Shown: piece after piece, positions 50,896 to 60,136 of the stretch
Layout of the letters: each line of letters starts with the position of its first letter
Position numbering within the stretch: position 1 is the stretch's first letter
Assembly (NCBI GenBank): GCA_006226545.1
Contig: SBGR01000078.1
Location: 1 to 64,000, forward strand
Source of the DNA: Bacteroidota bacterium
Lineage (GTDB): Bacteria > Bacteroidota > Bacteroidia > UBA8524
Direction of reading: 5' to 3'
Length of the DNA: 64,000 nt
Program-made: the position numbers and the translations under genes
The notes under the pieces: generated by a model
What the model saw: the letters and a program-made list of their open reading frames with translations, nothing else
Told to the model about the DNA's origin: nothing
The model's database searches: none

Positions 50896-52267
50896 ACCAA
50901 CTGCCCACTTCGTATTTGTCCATAAGGTAAATGAGCGATGCCAGCGCTGCTGCTCCCAGTTCCAATTCGCGTTTGTTTACACTTTCAAAGGTATCTGTAG
51001 CGGCATGGTGGTAATCGAAGTAACGCTGAGAATCGGGTACAAAACCTACCAAGACAGTTTTCTCGTTTACACGTGCTAGCGGACCAACATCTGCTCCAGC
51101 TCCACCCGACTTAATCATGTAAACTCCGTAAGGCTCCAATAACGGAAGCCAAGTCTGCATGCGTTCTACCATTTTTTGATCGGCTTGAATAAAGAATCCG
51201 CGCGGTGCAAAAGCCCCACGATCTGCTTCAATGGCCGCTACGTGGTTTTCCTTTAGCGAATCAGCCCGATGGGCATAAGCCAAGGCTCCTTTCAGCCCGT
51301 TTTCCTCATTCATCCACATCACAGAACGCAACGTATAATTTGGAGTATAGTTTAAGGTTTTCAAGAGACGCAAAACCTCAATAGACTGAATGCAACCGGC
51401 GCCATCGTCGTGCGCCCCCTCAGCCATATCCCAAGCATCAAGATGTCCGCCAACCGCAATGATGTCTTTCTTTTTCCCTTTTAGCTCTCCTATCACATTG
51501 TGCGATAAGGCCATTCCTTTGTTTTCGCCACCCAAGGCATAACTCACGCTGAGGTTAGGGTATTTCACCAGTAAGGCACTCAGCTCTTCTGCTCCTTGGG
51601 TACTGATGGCCGCAGCCGGTATTTTAGCGATGGTATCTACATAGGCCATGCTTCCGGTATGCGGGTAATCGTCGATACTCAAGTTCATGGAACGCACCAA
51701 AATGCCTTTAGCGCCTTTGGATGCAGCCCAGATGGCACCGTATACCCTTTGGTCTACGCAAGTGCCGTAAGCCCCAAAAGTATAGACCATACGCGCATCC
51801 ATAGGGCGGTTGAAAAAGACAATTTTTCCTTTGACTTGCTCATCCGGTAATTTCTGAAGATCATTCCAGCCCAATACCTCGACCACCTCTCCACTAACCA
51901 TTCCGGCTACTGATCCTCCCAAAGCACAAAGCGGCAGATCGCGCGAATGAAAGCCCGTATCTGAGCTGGATAGCTTGAGGGCTGTTTCTTCGTTTCGTAC
52001 CCAATACGGCACCATCACATCTTGGAAAAAGACAGAATCAAAGGCATAGTTCCGCATCTTTTCAGCGGTGAGTTGAACCGCTTTAGCCGCAGCAGGTGAA
52101 CCACTTAAGCGAGGTCCCGCTTGTTTGCAGAGATCGCGTAAATCGCTATAGGCCTTACCCTTGCTCAATGCCTGCTCGAATAGCTGCGCTATAAAAGCCG
52201 AATCGGATTGAGCTTGAACAAAAACTGTTGGTAGCCATAATGCCGCTGCTAGTAGTAGTCTCTTCAT
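50885..52267 (-). CDS. M28 family metallopeptidase, secreted
   Basis: This is 460 residues from the ATG at 52267 (the next codon up is GTG). It has a signal peptide (1-20, ending VQAQ). A PA-like insertion (about 130-240) carries a GKIVFFNRPMD strand. The two-zinc site is GGHLDAWDMAEGAHDDGAGC (His and both Asp), then MNEENG (Glu) and a late His in FDYHHAATDTFE. It should release N-terminal amino acids from peptides in the periplasm or medium. It stands alone on this strand. Confidence 0.92.
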   Translation of the reverse strand: MKRLLLAAALWLPTVFVQAQSDSAFIAQLFEQALSKGKAYSDLRDLCKQAGPRLSGSPAAAKAVQLTAEKMRNYAFDSVFFQDVMVPYWVRNEETALKLSSSDTGFHSRDLPLCALGGSVAGMVSGEVVEVLGWNDLQKLPDEQVKGKIVFFNRPMDARMVYTFGAYGTCVDQRVYGAIWAASKGAKGILVRSMNLSIDDYPHTGSMAYVDTIAKIPAAAISTQGAEELSALLVKYPNLSVSYALGGENKGMALSHNVIGELKGKKKDIIAVGGHLDAWDMAEGAHDDGAGCIQSIEVLRLLKTLNYTPNYTLRSVMWMNEENGLKGALAYAHRADSLKENHVAAIEADRGAFAPRGFFIQADQKMVERMQTWLPLLEPYGVYMIKSGGAGADVGPLARVNEKTVLVGFVPDSQRYFDYHHAATDTFESVNKRELELGAAALASLIYLMDKYEVGSWSMP

Positions 52268-52375
52268 CACTCAAAAAAGACGAAAAAAACGCAAAGCCGC
52301 AAACATCGAATTCGTGGCATCTTCATTGCGCAAACAAGGCATTATTCCATTGGAAATATTATTTTCACGACCCTT

Positions 52376-53815
52376 ATGTTGATTCAAGCAATACATCCTA
52401 AAAAACTTCTATTTGCCGGCCTTTTGTCATTGAGCAGTTTGCTCGTAAATGCACAAACGGATATACAGCTTAGCGTGATTAGCGGACAGCTATCCAATAC
52501 GCCTAACACCGAAGTTAAACTGGTATACAATAAAGTTCCATTTCTGAATAGGCCGCTGGAAATGCGCACCACAACCGATTCTGCCGGCAACTTCACCCTA
52601 AAATTTCCTATCGACAGAGCTTGGTCGCTTGATCTTCAACACAGCCAAAGCAATTTGAATTTGATCATGCATCCGGGCGATAGCTTCTACGTGCAGGCCA
52701 AAGTAAACGAAGGAAACTGGGATTATGCCGTGAGCGGCAAAGGCAGCGCAGAAACCGCTTTAAACTTCGCTAACTACCGCGATTTCGATAGAGACAAGTT
52801 GAATGAGTTTTCAATCCTCGTTAAAACAGCCGATCTCTTGGGTTATTCCAATTCCATTAAGACATGGATGAATGACTACTCCAAAGTCTTCGCTAAAAAT
52901 GCGAAAGCGCTGAAGCTCGATAAATCGCTTAAAAAACAAATGGAAGCGATGTTGCGTATCAAAGAAGCCAATTACTATTTGATCTACGCCAAATACCGCA
53001 AAGACATTGGCGATAGCTTATTTAGCTTCCCTAAAACATGGTTAGAAGTGATAGAAGATCCAAATAACCTGAAGTTAGACCATGTTGCCAGCCCCGAATA
53101 CCAAAACTTCTTGTTATTGCACCTTACCTTGGTTGGACCTGAACTGAAAAACGACGGTTGCGCCAGCTTGAAGAATTTCCTTCATTTTTCTGATAGCCTT
53201 TACCAAATTAACTCCCGCACTGAAATCAATGCGCGCCTTATATACGAAGGCATGCAAAGCGGTTGCTATGCTTCCATCAAAGACGATTACAATGCCTACA
53301 TGGATTACGGCAATGAACAAGAATACAAAATGGTATTGAGGCAAAAAGCTTCGGAAGTAGCAGAATTGGCTCCCGGCGATTTGGCTCCCGACTTCACCTT
53401 TATGGATGTAAACGGAAAAGAACACAGCTTTAAGGAGTTCAGAGGCAAGGTTATCTACCTCGATTTCTGGGCTACCTGGTGTGGACCATGTATTCGTTCC
53501 ATGCAAGCTTCAGGTCCATTGAAAGAAGCCTACAAAGGCAATGACAGCGTAGTCTTTGTTTACCTTTCTACTGACCGCGATGTAGCCAAATGGAAAGGCC
53601 ATTACATCACCAACGGCGGCGATCCAAACCATTGGCATGTGGGCAATAGCGGACAATCCGTTAGCATGGCCTATAAAGTATTTTCTATTCCGCGTTATGT
53701 GATTATTGATAAGCAGGGTAAAATTGTGGATCCGAATGCTCCAAGACCATACGATCCTTCATTACCAGCGATATTAGACCGGGTAGCAGCCCAGCCTTAT
53801 ACCCCAGAGAACTAG
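52376..53815 (+). CDS. TlpA-type thiol:disulfide protein with long N-terminal domain
   Basis: The protein has 479 residues with a signal peptide (1-26, ending LVNAQ). A long alpha/beta N-terminal part (27-320, DUF4369-like at the start) precedes a thioredoxin-like domain (about 335-470). The active site is FWATWCGPCIRSM (about 363-375), and the conserved cis-Pro is in FSIPRYVII. It should reduce disulfides in the periplasm. The following gene begins 21 bases beyond its stop. Confidence 0.9.
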   Translation: MLIQAIHPKKLLFAGLLSLSSLLVNAQTDIQLSVISGQLSNTPNTEVKLVYNKVPFLNRPLEMRTTTDSAGNFTLKFPIDRAWSLDLQHSQSNLNLIMHPGDSFYVQAKVNEGNWDYAVSGKGSAETALNFANYRDFDRDKLNEFSILVKTADLLGYSNSIKTWMNDYSKVFAKNAKALKLDKSLKKQMEAMLRIKEANYYLIYAKYRKDIGDSLFSFPKTWLEVIEDPNNLKLDHVASPEYQNFLLLHLTLVGPELKNDGCASLKNFLHFSDSLYQINSRTEINARLIYEGMQSGCYASIKDDYNAYMDYGNEQEYKMVLRQKASEVAELAPGDLAPDFTFMDVNGKEHSFKEFRGKVIYLDFWATWCGPCIRSMQASGPLKEAYKGNDSVVFVYLSTDRDVAKWKGHYITNGGDPNHWHVGNSGQSVSMAYKVFSIPRYVIIDKQGKIVDPNAPRPYDPSLPAILDRVAAQPYTPEN

Positions 53816-53836
53816 AACCAAGCGAACCGAACCTTC

Positions 53837-55213
53837 ATGAACCACAAAGAACGCATCGCTCTCTGCAGCCGATGCAAGAACCGTAAAGTGAATCCTCAAC
53901 TGGGTATGGTATGTTCATTAACCGATGAACCACCCAGTTTTGAAGAATCTTGCAGCTATTTTCAAGTTGACCCGCTTATCGATTACCAAACACGCATGCG
54001 GGAGGAACAGACTAAAAAATCCACTCGGAGCAGCAAACGCGGTTTGCGTTTCGCCTTGATAGGGTTTCCTCTGATTGTGCTATTGGGTTATGGTTTGTAT
54101 TGGGGAGCAGAGCAGTACAAAAACAAGTTGGTTTACGAAGAAGCTGAACGCTGGTCCATCGCCTTACAGGCTGAATTGGAAGAACACGATAACAGTATTT
54201 ACGATGATATCGATTTGTACCAATTGATGTTGCGTGCCACTCACGACGGGGATAAATCGGCACAAGCTACATTACACAGCGGATTCTCTGACGGCATTAA
54301 AACGCGTATCTTATTTCCATTCTACCAGATGGGCAATAGCTTAGCGGTACAGGAGATGTCGATTAAAGTAAAAGACCAACGTGCATTTATCCTCTACCGC
54401 ATCAGTGGTTCAAGTGGTGCTTTTAACTATGTGGAGGTGGAGATGAAACGCGTGGATGGTCGCTTGAAGATTGTTGACGGTTATAATTTTGGTACTGGCG
54501 ATTTCTTTAATGATGTGGCGCAAAGCATGACGCCGGATAAAGATGGAAATTACCGCGGCCGACTTACCGGCTACGAGCAAATAGCAACAGGAGCCAAGCT
54601 CCAAGAAATCTCCAAAAAGATGTGTGCTTTTAATATCAACGGCGCCAATTACAGCAAACAATACCTGAATAAAAAAGCTTTGGAGGAAAAATTCACCATG
54701 TTCACCTTGATGCCTTTGGAGTATGCGGTCAACAGGCAGACCGGCAAAGCTTACCATGAACAACTCATTTCACAAGACAAGGGTGCTCAATTCCGAGCCT
54801 TTCATGCTGTATTGATGGCCTATTACAATGCCAACCTCAAGGAGTTCAGAGCAGCACGAGCAAAACTAGAGGCCATTATTGGAAGCGATAATTACTTGGA
54901 TCTTCTCGAATTGGAATTGGCCTTGGATGCCGGAGAAACCGATGCCTGCGAAAAAATTGAATCGGTAAGAAAAGACTTCCTATACGATACCCGCGCCTAT
55001 GCTTTGCAATTGAAATGTGCTGAAAAAGCCAAGGATACCAAGAAAGCTATCGCTGTAGTTAATAGCATGCAAGAGCGTTTAATCAAACGCGGCATTGTGC
55101 TTCAAACACATGTCTTCATCCAGGAAACCTGTCCTGAATTAATGAACAATGCTAAGTTTATGGAATCCTTGCTCCCGCAATGGGGAACTTACGATTACTA
55201 TGGACAAAATTAA
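53837..55213 (+). CDS. Single-helix membrane protein with N-terminal Cys cluster
   Basis: The protein has 458 residues. The N-terminus has four Cys (CSRCKNR, then MVCSL and SCSYF, residues about 10, 13, 27 and 39), which could bind zinc. One membrane helix (about 72-92, FALIGFPLIVLLGYGLYWG) follows. The remainder is a long soluble region, with a C-terminal half that is helical and TPR-like (about 310-430). I recognise no family. The stop overlaps the convergent kinase stop by four bases. It is 21 bases after the TlpA gene and may be in its operon. Confidence 0.65.
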   Translation: MNHKERIALCSRCKNRKVNPQLGMVCSLTDEPPSFEESCSYFQVDPLIDYQTRMREEQTKKSTRSSKRGLRFALIGFPLIVLLGYGLYWGAEQYKNKLVYEEAERWSIALQAELEEHDNSIYDDIDLYQLMLRATHDGDKSAQATLHSGFSDGIKTRILFPFYQMGNSLAVQEMSIKVKDQRAFILYRISGSSGAFNYVEVEMKRVDGRLKIVDGYNFGTGDFFNDVAQSMTPDKDGNYRGRLTGYEQIATGAKLQEISKKMCAFNINGANYSKQYLNKKALEEKFTMFTLMPLEYAVNRQTGKAYHEQLISQDKGAQFRAFHAVLMAYYNANLKEFRAARAKLEAIIGSDNYLDLLELELALDAGETDACEKIESVRKDFLYDTRAYALQLKCAEKAKDTKKAIAVVNSMQERLIKRGIVLQTHVFIQETCPELMNNAKFMESLLPQWGTYDYYGQN

Positions 55214-56250
55214 TCGGCAGCCGCCTTACGCAGTGTAAAGCCAAAGGTAGTACCGAAGCCTACTTTGCTACGTACGTTGATGGTTTGCTCGTGTGCTTCG
55301 ATGATGTGTTTCACGATGGCTAGACCGAGACCATTTCCACCGGCTTCCCTTGAACGGCTTTTATCTACGCGGTAGAAGCGTTCAAATAAGCGAGCAAGGT
55401 GGCGTTCTTCGATGCCTTCTCCGTTATCAGAGATTTCTACGAGGATATTTTCATCCATATCGTAAAAGGCACAGAAGGTTTGTCCGCCATCTTTACCGTA
55501 TTTCACCGAGTTCACAATCAGGTTAACTAAAACCTGGCGTATGCGGTACTTATCGGCATAGACCCAAAAAGCATGATCGCATCCTTCTTTAAACGATAGT
55601 GTGATATTGCGCTCTTGCGCTTTCATGTCGAGCGATTCAAAAATATCCCTCGCTAAGGCATGGATATCAAATCGCTCCATCTCCATTTTCAGCTGTCCGG
55701 TTTCAAGCTGGGAGATATTGATCAGGTCTTCTACCAAATCGCAAAGGCGGTCTACACTCTTCGCTGCTTTGCGTAAGAAGTGAACATTAACCTCCGGGTC
55801 GTCGATGGCCCCATCGATGAGCGTATGGATATAACCTTGAATATTAAAAATCGGGGTTTTGAGCTCGTGCGATACGTTACCGAGGAATTCTTTACGGAAG
55901 TTCTCCAACTTGCGGAGCTCATCAATTTCGGCCTTTTGTTCGCGGGCCCATTTGATTACCTCTTCGTTCACCTCTTCAATAGGATCAAAAGCGGTTTTAT
56001 CAAAGACACCTGTTTTAAAACGGGTGGTTTTAAGTCGGTGAATATTCTTGTAAACGAGTTTAATCTTTCGGTAGATAAACACCTCAAGGGCGTAGTAGAA
56101 AAGTCCGAAAGAAATAAGTAAAACAGCCACCGTAACAACGATGGCATCAGTATAATCTGGGTTAACCAGCAGGGTGAGCAGACCTACGATTACACCAACA
56201 GCGAGGGCAGTATAGAAGGCAATTGTCCTTGGTTTCGGATTCCGAATCAT
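55210..56250 (-). CDS. PhoR-type sensor histidine kinase
   Basis: The protein has 346 residues. Two membrane helices (about 7-25 and 30-50) sit at the N-terminus with a very short loop between them, followed by a juxtamembrane linker (about 50-110). The H-box is FLGNVSHELKTPIFNIQGY (about 119-137), the N-box VNLIVNSVKYGKDGG, G1 ISDNGEGIEE, F-box FERFYRVDKSRSREAGGNG and GLGLAIVKHI. It is like phosphate-sensing PhoR, but there is no periplasmic sensor domain and no Pho box is visible, so the signal is unstated. Its start overlaps the regulator's stop by four bases. Confidence 0.93.
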   Translation of the reverse strand: MIRNPKPRTIAFYTALAVGVIVGLLTLLVNPDYTDAIVVTVAVLLISFGLFYYALEVFIYRKIKLVYKNIHRLKTTRFKTGVFDKTAFDPIEEVNEEVIKWAREQKAEIDELRKLENFRKEFLGNVSHELKTPIFNIQGYIHTLIDGAIDDPEVNVHFLRKAAKSVDRLCDLVEDLINISQLETGQLKMEMERFDIHALARDIFESLDMKAQERNITLSFKEGCDHAFWVYADKYRIRQVLVNLIVNSVKYGKDGGQTFCAFYDMDENILVEISDNGEGIEERHLARLFERFYRVDKSRSREAGGNGLGLAIVKHIIEAHEQTINVRSKVGFGTTFGFTLRKAAAD

Positions 56251-56930
56251 CCTTCAAATTTATAACCTACACCTTTAACTGTTGATATATAGCTATCTCC
56301 TAATTTTTCTCTGATTTTACGGATGTGAACGTCGATGGTGCGGTCTACTACCAAAACATCATCGCCCCAAACCTTTTCTAAGATATTCTCGCGGGTGAAT
56401 ACCTTTCCCGGTTTTCCTGCCAAGAGGTAAAGAAGTTCAAATTCTTTCTTTGCCATTGGAATAAAATCTTCTCCTTTCTTCACAGTGAAGCTTTCGCGGT
56501 CGATTTCCAAATCGCCAAGACTGATTTTTGAACCTGAATCGGTAGAGGTTTTACGACGGAGAATAGCGTTGATGCGGCTGATTAGAACCCTAGGCTTAAT
56601 TGGTTTAGCGATATAATCATCGGCACCTACGTTAAACCCGGCAATCTCAGAATACTCTTCGCTACGTGCGGTAAGGAATACGATGAAGGTCGATTTAAAC
56701 TCTTCCATCTCACGCATTCTGCGGCAAGCTTCAATTCCATCAAGAACTGGCATCATTACGTCGAGGATAATAAGGTCTGGTTTTTCAACCTTAGCCTTGT
56801 CAATTCCCTCTTGCCCGTTGGTTGCTAAAACTACATCGTAGCCTTCGCGTTTCAAGTTGTATTCAATGAATTCCAAGATGTCTGGCTCATCGTCTACTAC
56901 GAGAATTTTGTTGTTGTTTGAGTTATTCAT
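56247..56930 (-). CDS. OmpR/PhoB-type response regulator
   Basis: This is 227 residues from the ATG at 56930 (an earlier TTG adds four residues). The receiver has the acidic pair in VVDDEPD, the phosphoacceptor Asp in LIILDVMMPVLDG and Lys in YIAKPIKPR. The C-terminal winged helix (about 130-227) ends VDRTIDVHIRKIREKLGDSYISTVKGVGYKFEG. It pairs with the kinase downstream, whose start overlaps its stop. Regulon is unknown. Confidence 0.94.
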   Translation of the reverse strand: MNNSNNNKILVVDDEPDILEFIEYNLKREGYDVVLATNGQEGIDKAKVEKPDLIILDVMMPVLDGIEACRRMREMEEFKSTFIVFLTARSEEYSEIAGFNVGADDYIAKPIKPRVLISRINAILRRKTSTDSGSKISLGDLEIDRESFTVKKGEDFIPMAKKEFELLYLLAGKPGKVFTRENILEKVWGDDVLVVDRTIDVHIRKIREKLGDSYISTVKGVGYKFEG

Positions 56931-56991
56931 TTGATGAAACAAGAATACCGGCAGGTAATGAATTCAGTATTATGTCAAATTTAAGTAATTG

Positions 56992-58137
56992 TTAATGGCT
57001 ATTCGAAAGTAATTCCGCCACCTTCTCCTCTAACTTCTCCCCTCTTAAGCCTTTAGCTGCAATTTTTCCTTCTCTATCGATGACAAAAGTGGCAGGAATA
57101 GACTCTACTGCATAGAGTTTAGCTGCCGAAGATTGCCAACCTTTCAAGTCACTTACGTGTGTCCAGAAGATTTCATCGGCTAAGATTGCCTTCTTCCATG
57201 GACCGGCAGAATTGTCTAGCGATACTCCAAAAATTTCAAATCCTTGGTCTTTGTACTTTTTGTACATGCGCACCACATTGGGATTTTCCATGCGGCATGG
57301 CTTACACCAAGAAGCCCAGAAATCGATCAGCACCACTTTTCCTCGCAGCGAAGAAAGTGAAACCACCTGTCCGTTCGTGTCCATGAGTGCGATCTCCGGC
57401 GCATTGTTTCCAACAGCTGTGGCCATTTCGGCTCTGGTGCTGTACATGAAACGTTGCACAAATTCATTTTCCAAACCGCTCGCTACACAGTTTTCATACA
57501 AGACTTTTTTGAAGGAGTCGTTGAACTCCAAATCATCCTGCGTATACATAAAGAACAGCTGGGTAAGGATGGAGTTGGTATTTCCTAAACCCTCTACCAT
57601 TTCTGTTTGGTATTTGTTTAAGGTATCGGCATAGCGAACACGCAAGCGCTCCAAGCGAGCGTCGTCTGGCTCTAAGCCGGTGGCCTCCTTACGCAGTCCT
57701 TCCAAGGCCATACCGCTACGCACTTCAATATTGCGCAGCTTTCTAAATTCCTGACTTTCTTCCGAACCTTCCAAAACGTAATCGTCGTAATTCAAATCCG
57801 GAATAGCCAGTTTCATTTGGCTGGCGGTATCCACAACGAGGTAGATCTTTTTATAGTCCTGAAAATTCAGGATGGCCACAAACTTTTCACGTGCATAGCC
57901 TTCGAGCCTGAAGTTACCTTCTCTATCGGCCGTGTCGCTGGCCACAATTTTTACGTCTTTAAGGCCAATCTTTCCGAGGAGAACGATATTGCCTACACCG
58001 TTTTCAATTTTACCTTCGATAACAAAGTGCTCTTGCTTAACCGCTTGATTTTCGCTTTGTTTCTTTTTTGAATCGCCACATGCCAAGGCCATAAAAGCCA
58101 ATGCCATCAAGGCGATATTCCATTTTTTTATACTCAT
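56992..58137 (-). CDS. TlpA-type thioredoxin lipoprotein with DUF4369
   Basis: The protein has 381 residues. The signal sequence MSIKKWNIALMALAFMALAC has the lipidated Cys at 20. A DUF4369 domain (about 38-130) and a helical linker (about 135-240) precede the thioredoxin domain (about 245-378) with FWASWCKPCRMENP (WCKPC) and cis-Pro in VESIPATFVI. It is probably a disulfide reductase tethered in the periplasm or on the outer membrane. Its start overlaps the gatB stop (ATGA), an operon with translation. Confidence 0.92.
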   Translation of the reverse strand: MSIKKWNIALMALAFMALACGDSKKKQSENQAVKQEHFVIEGKIENGVGNIVLLGKIGLKDVKIVASDTADREGNFRLEGYAREKFVAILNFQDYKKIYLVVDTASQMKLAIPDLNYDDYVLEGSEESQEFRKLRNIEVRSGMALEGLRKEATGLEPDDARLERLRVRYADTLNKYQTEMVEGLGNTNSILTQLFFMYTQDDLEFNDSFKKVLYENCVASGLENEFVQRFMYSTRAEMATAVGNNAPEIALMDTNGQVVSLSSLRGKVVLIDFWASWCKPCRMENPNVVRMYKKYKDQGFEIFGVSLDNSAGPWKKAILADEIFWTHVSDLKGWQSSAAKLYAVESIPATFVIDREGKIAAKGLRGEKLEEKVAELLSNSH

Positions 58138-59591
58138 TTATCTAGGTATTCGCTCAAAATTCGGGTGGCTTCTTTTGGATCGGCTTTGCCTTTTGAAAGC
58201 TTCATCACTTCACCCATAAACATTCCCAAGAGGCCTTTTTTACCTCCTTGGTATTCGGCTACTTTGGCCGGATTCGCTTCCAATACTTGCTGTACCAGTC
58301 CTTCGATAAAGCCGGCATCGCTTTCTTGGAGCACATTCAACTCTTCTGCTATGTTCAACGGAGAACGCTCCGGTTGTTCAATCATTACCGGAAAAACGCG
58401 TTGACCTGCCACAGAGTTGCTCAGCTTGTTGGAGTCAATCAAAGCGATAAGTTCCGCTAAATTTTTAGCCGGCACATGGAAATCGGCCATCTCCAACGCA
58501 TTTTCATTGAGGTAGGATTTCACCGAACCCATCACCCAGTTGGCCGCTGCCTTGTAATTGGAGGTAAAGCCAATCAATTCTTCAAAATAGGCCGCAATCT
58601 CTTTCAGGTCGGTAAGCACTTGAGCATCGTATTCCGATAAGCCCAGTTCTTTGGTATACTTATCAAACAAGGCGTCTGGCAAGGCCGGCATCTGCTCGCG
58701 AATGCTGGAAACATAAGCTTGATCAGCGATGAACGGCGGCAAATCCGGTTCAGGAAAATAGCGGTAATCGTTCGCCTCTTCTTTGGAACGCATAGAGAAG
58801 GTTGTTCCTTTCAAGGCATCGAATGAACGTGTTTCAGAAGTGAAGGTTTCACCTGCTTCCAGTAAATCAATCTGACGAATGATTTCGTATTCGATAGCGC
58901 GTTTCACATTGGAGATGGAGTTCATGTTTTTCACTTCCACCTTGGTACCAAACTTCTCTGCTCCTTTCAAGCGAACAGATACGTTGGCATCACAACGAAG
59001 CGAACCTTCTTCCATGTTACCGTCGCAAATGTCTAGGTAACGCACCAGCTTGCGCATTTCAGTAACGTAGGCATAGGCCTCATCTGCGCTGCGCATGTCG
59101 GGCTCCGATACAATCTCGATCAAGGGCACGCCGGCACGGTTATAATCCACGAGGGTATCATACAGGTCTTGGTCGTGCATGCTTTTGCCCGCATCCTCTT
59201 CCATGTGGATACGTGTTAAGCCAATCTTTTTGGTAGATCCGTCTTTGAGCTTAATCTTCACAAAGCCACCGTTGCAAATTGGCGTTTTATCTTGGGTAAT
59301 CTGATACCCTTTCGGCAAATCTGCATAGAAGTAGTTCTTGCGCGCATAGTAGTTGAACTCGCGAATCTGTGCTTCGCAGGCCAAGCCCATTTTCACGGCA
59401 TAGTCAATCACGGTTTTGTTGTGTTTAGGCAAAGTACCCGGGTGACCCAGTGAAATGGCGCTAACGTGTTCGTTCGGAGCCGCGCCAAATTCAGCGCTAT
59501 CAGAAGAATAAGCTTTGCTATGGGTGAGCAGCTGAGCGTGAATTTCAAGCCCGATAACTGCTTCGTATTTATCGTAGACGGATGCTGTCAT
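58134..59591 (-). CDS. gatB: Asp/Glu-tRNA amidotransferase subunit B
   Basis: The protein has 485 residues. With GatA and GatC it amidates Glu-tRNA(Gln) and Asp-tRNA(Asn). The N-terminal kinase-like domain opens with YEAVIGLEIHAQLLTHSKAYS. It has LGHPGTLPKHNK, NYYARKNYFYADLPKGYQ, RIHMEEDAGKSMH and FKRA-like ISNVKRAIEYEI segments. The C-terminal YqeY-like tail (about 340-485) binds tRNA. gatA and gatC are not in this window. A promoter with TACTTTTG is 12 bases upstream. Confidence 0.96.
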   Translation of the reverse strand: MTASVYDKYEAVIGLEIHAQLLTHSKAYSSDSAEFGAAPNEHVSAISLGHPGTLPKHNKTVIDYAVKMGLACEAQIREFNYYARKNYFYADLPKGYQITQDKTPICNGGFVKIKLKDGSTKKIGLTRIHMEEDAGKSMHDQDLYDTLVDYNRAGVPLIEIVSEPDMRSADEAYAYVTEMRKLVRYLDICDGNMEEGSLRCDANVSVRLKGAEKFGTKVEVKNMNSISNVKRAIEYEIIRQIDLLEAGETFTSETRSFDALKGTTFSMRSKEEANDYRYFPEPDLPPFIADQAYVSSIREQMPALPDALFDKYTKELGLSEYDAQVLTDLKEIAAYFEELIGFTSNYKAAANWVMGSVKSYLNENALEMADFHVPAKNLAELIALIDSNKLSNSVAGQRVFPVMIEQPERSPLNIAEELNVLQESDAGFIEGLVQQVLEANPAKVAEYQGGKKGLLGMFMGEVMKLSKGKADPKEATRILSEYLDK

Positions 59592-59603
59592 TGTTCAGGA
59601 GCA

Positions 59604-59611
59604 CAAAAGTA
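59604..59611 (-). promoter_or_regulatory. -7 box for gatB
   Basis: TACTTTTG on the minus strand is 12 bases before the ATG at 59591. A TTG is found 22 bases further up for the -33 element. Confidence 0.6.
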
Positions 59612-59650
59612 GCTTTTTTCCTTTGAGCTTTGACAAGTTCCGCTGCATTT

Positions 59651-60136
59651 TCAAGGCATGAGCGCCGCTAGTTTTTCATCCAGAAGGTCCCAAAACTGTC
59701 GATGCCATTCTTCTTGGTCGGAGCGCAGCTCGATATAGAAATGTTTGATGCGGAAATACTCCGGATTATTCTTGCAGCCCATGGGCGAATCGGCTTTAAA
59801 GATGCGGTTTTCCATGCCGTCTTCGAGCGAGATGGTGACCTGTGCCTCTCTCCCATCCAAGGCCTGAATCAGCTCAATGTAAACGTTTTGAACCTTCTTT
59901 TCTAGTTCAGGAATAAAAGCCAAGCGTAGGTAACTGATGGGTTCTATAAACCCGTCTTTGTCTGCTTGGAACAGCTTCGAATACAAACTTTGAAGCCCTG
60001 GATTTTCATTTATCGCTACCAAAACCTCTTGTATACCGGCATCCAATTGCCAATACAAATCACGCTCTTCCTTTAAGAGGTAGTCGAAGTCGGCCATGTA
60101 GTAGGCTTTCAATTCAGGACTTAGGTATAGGCTCAT
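59651..60136 (-). CDS. Conserved hypothetical protein
   Basis: This is 161 residues from the ATG at 60136. No signal peptide or membrane helix is evident. It is rich in acidic and aromatic residues (MSLYLSPELKAYYMADFDYL, then a C-terminal FYIELRSDQEEWHRQFWDLLDEKL). I recognise no family. The start overlaps the stop of the MFS gene by four bases (ATGA), so it is the last gene of the run from 62143 and may be a cytoplasmic companion of the transporter. Confidence 0.65.
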   Translation of the reverse strand: MSLYLSPELKAYYMADFDYLLKEERDLYWQLDAGIQEVLVAINENPGLQSLYSKLFQADKDGFIEPISYLRLAFIPELEKKVQNVYIELIQALDGREAQVTISLEDGMENRIFKADSPMGCKNNPEYFRIKHFYIELRSDQEEWHRQFWDLLDEKLAALMP

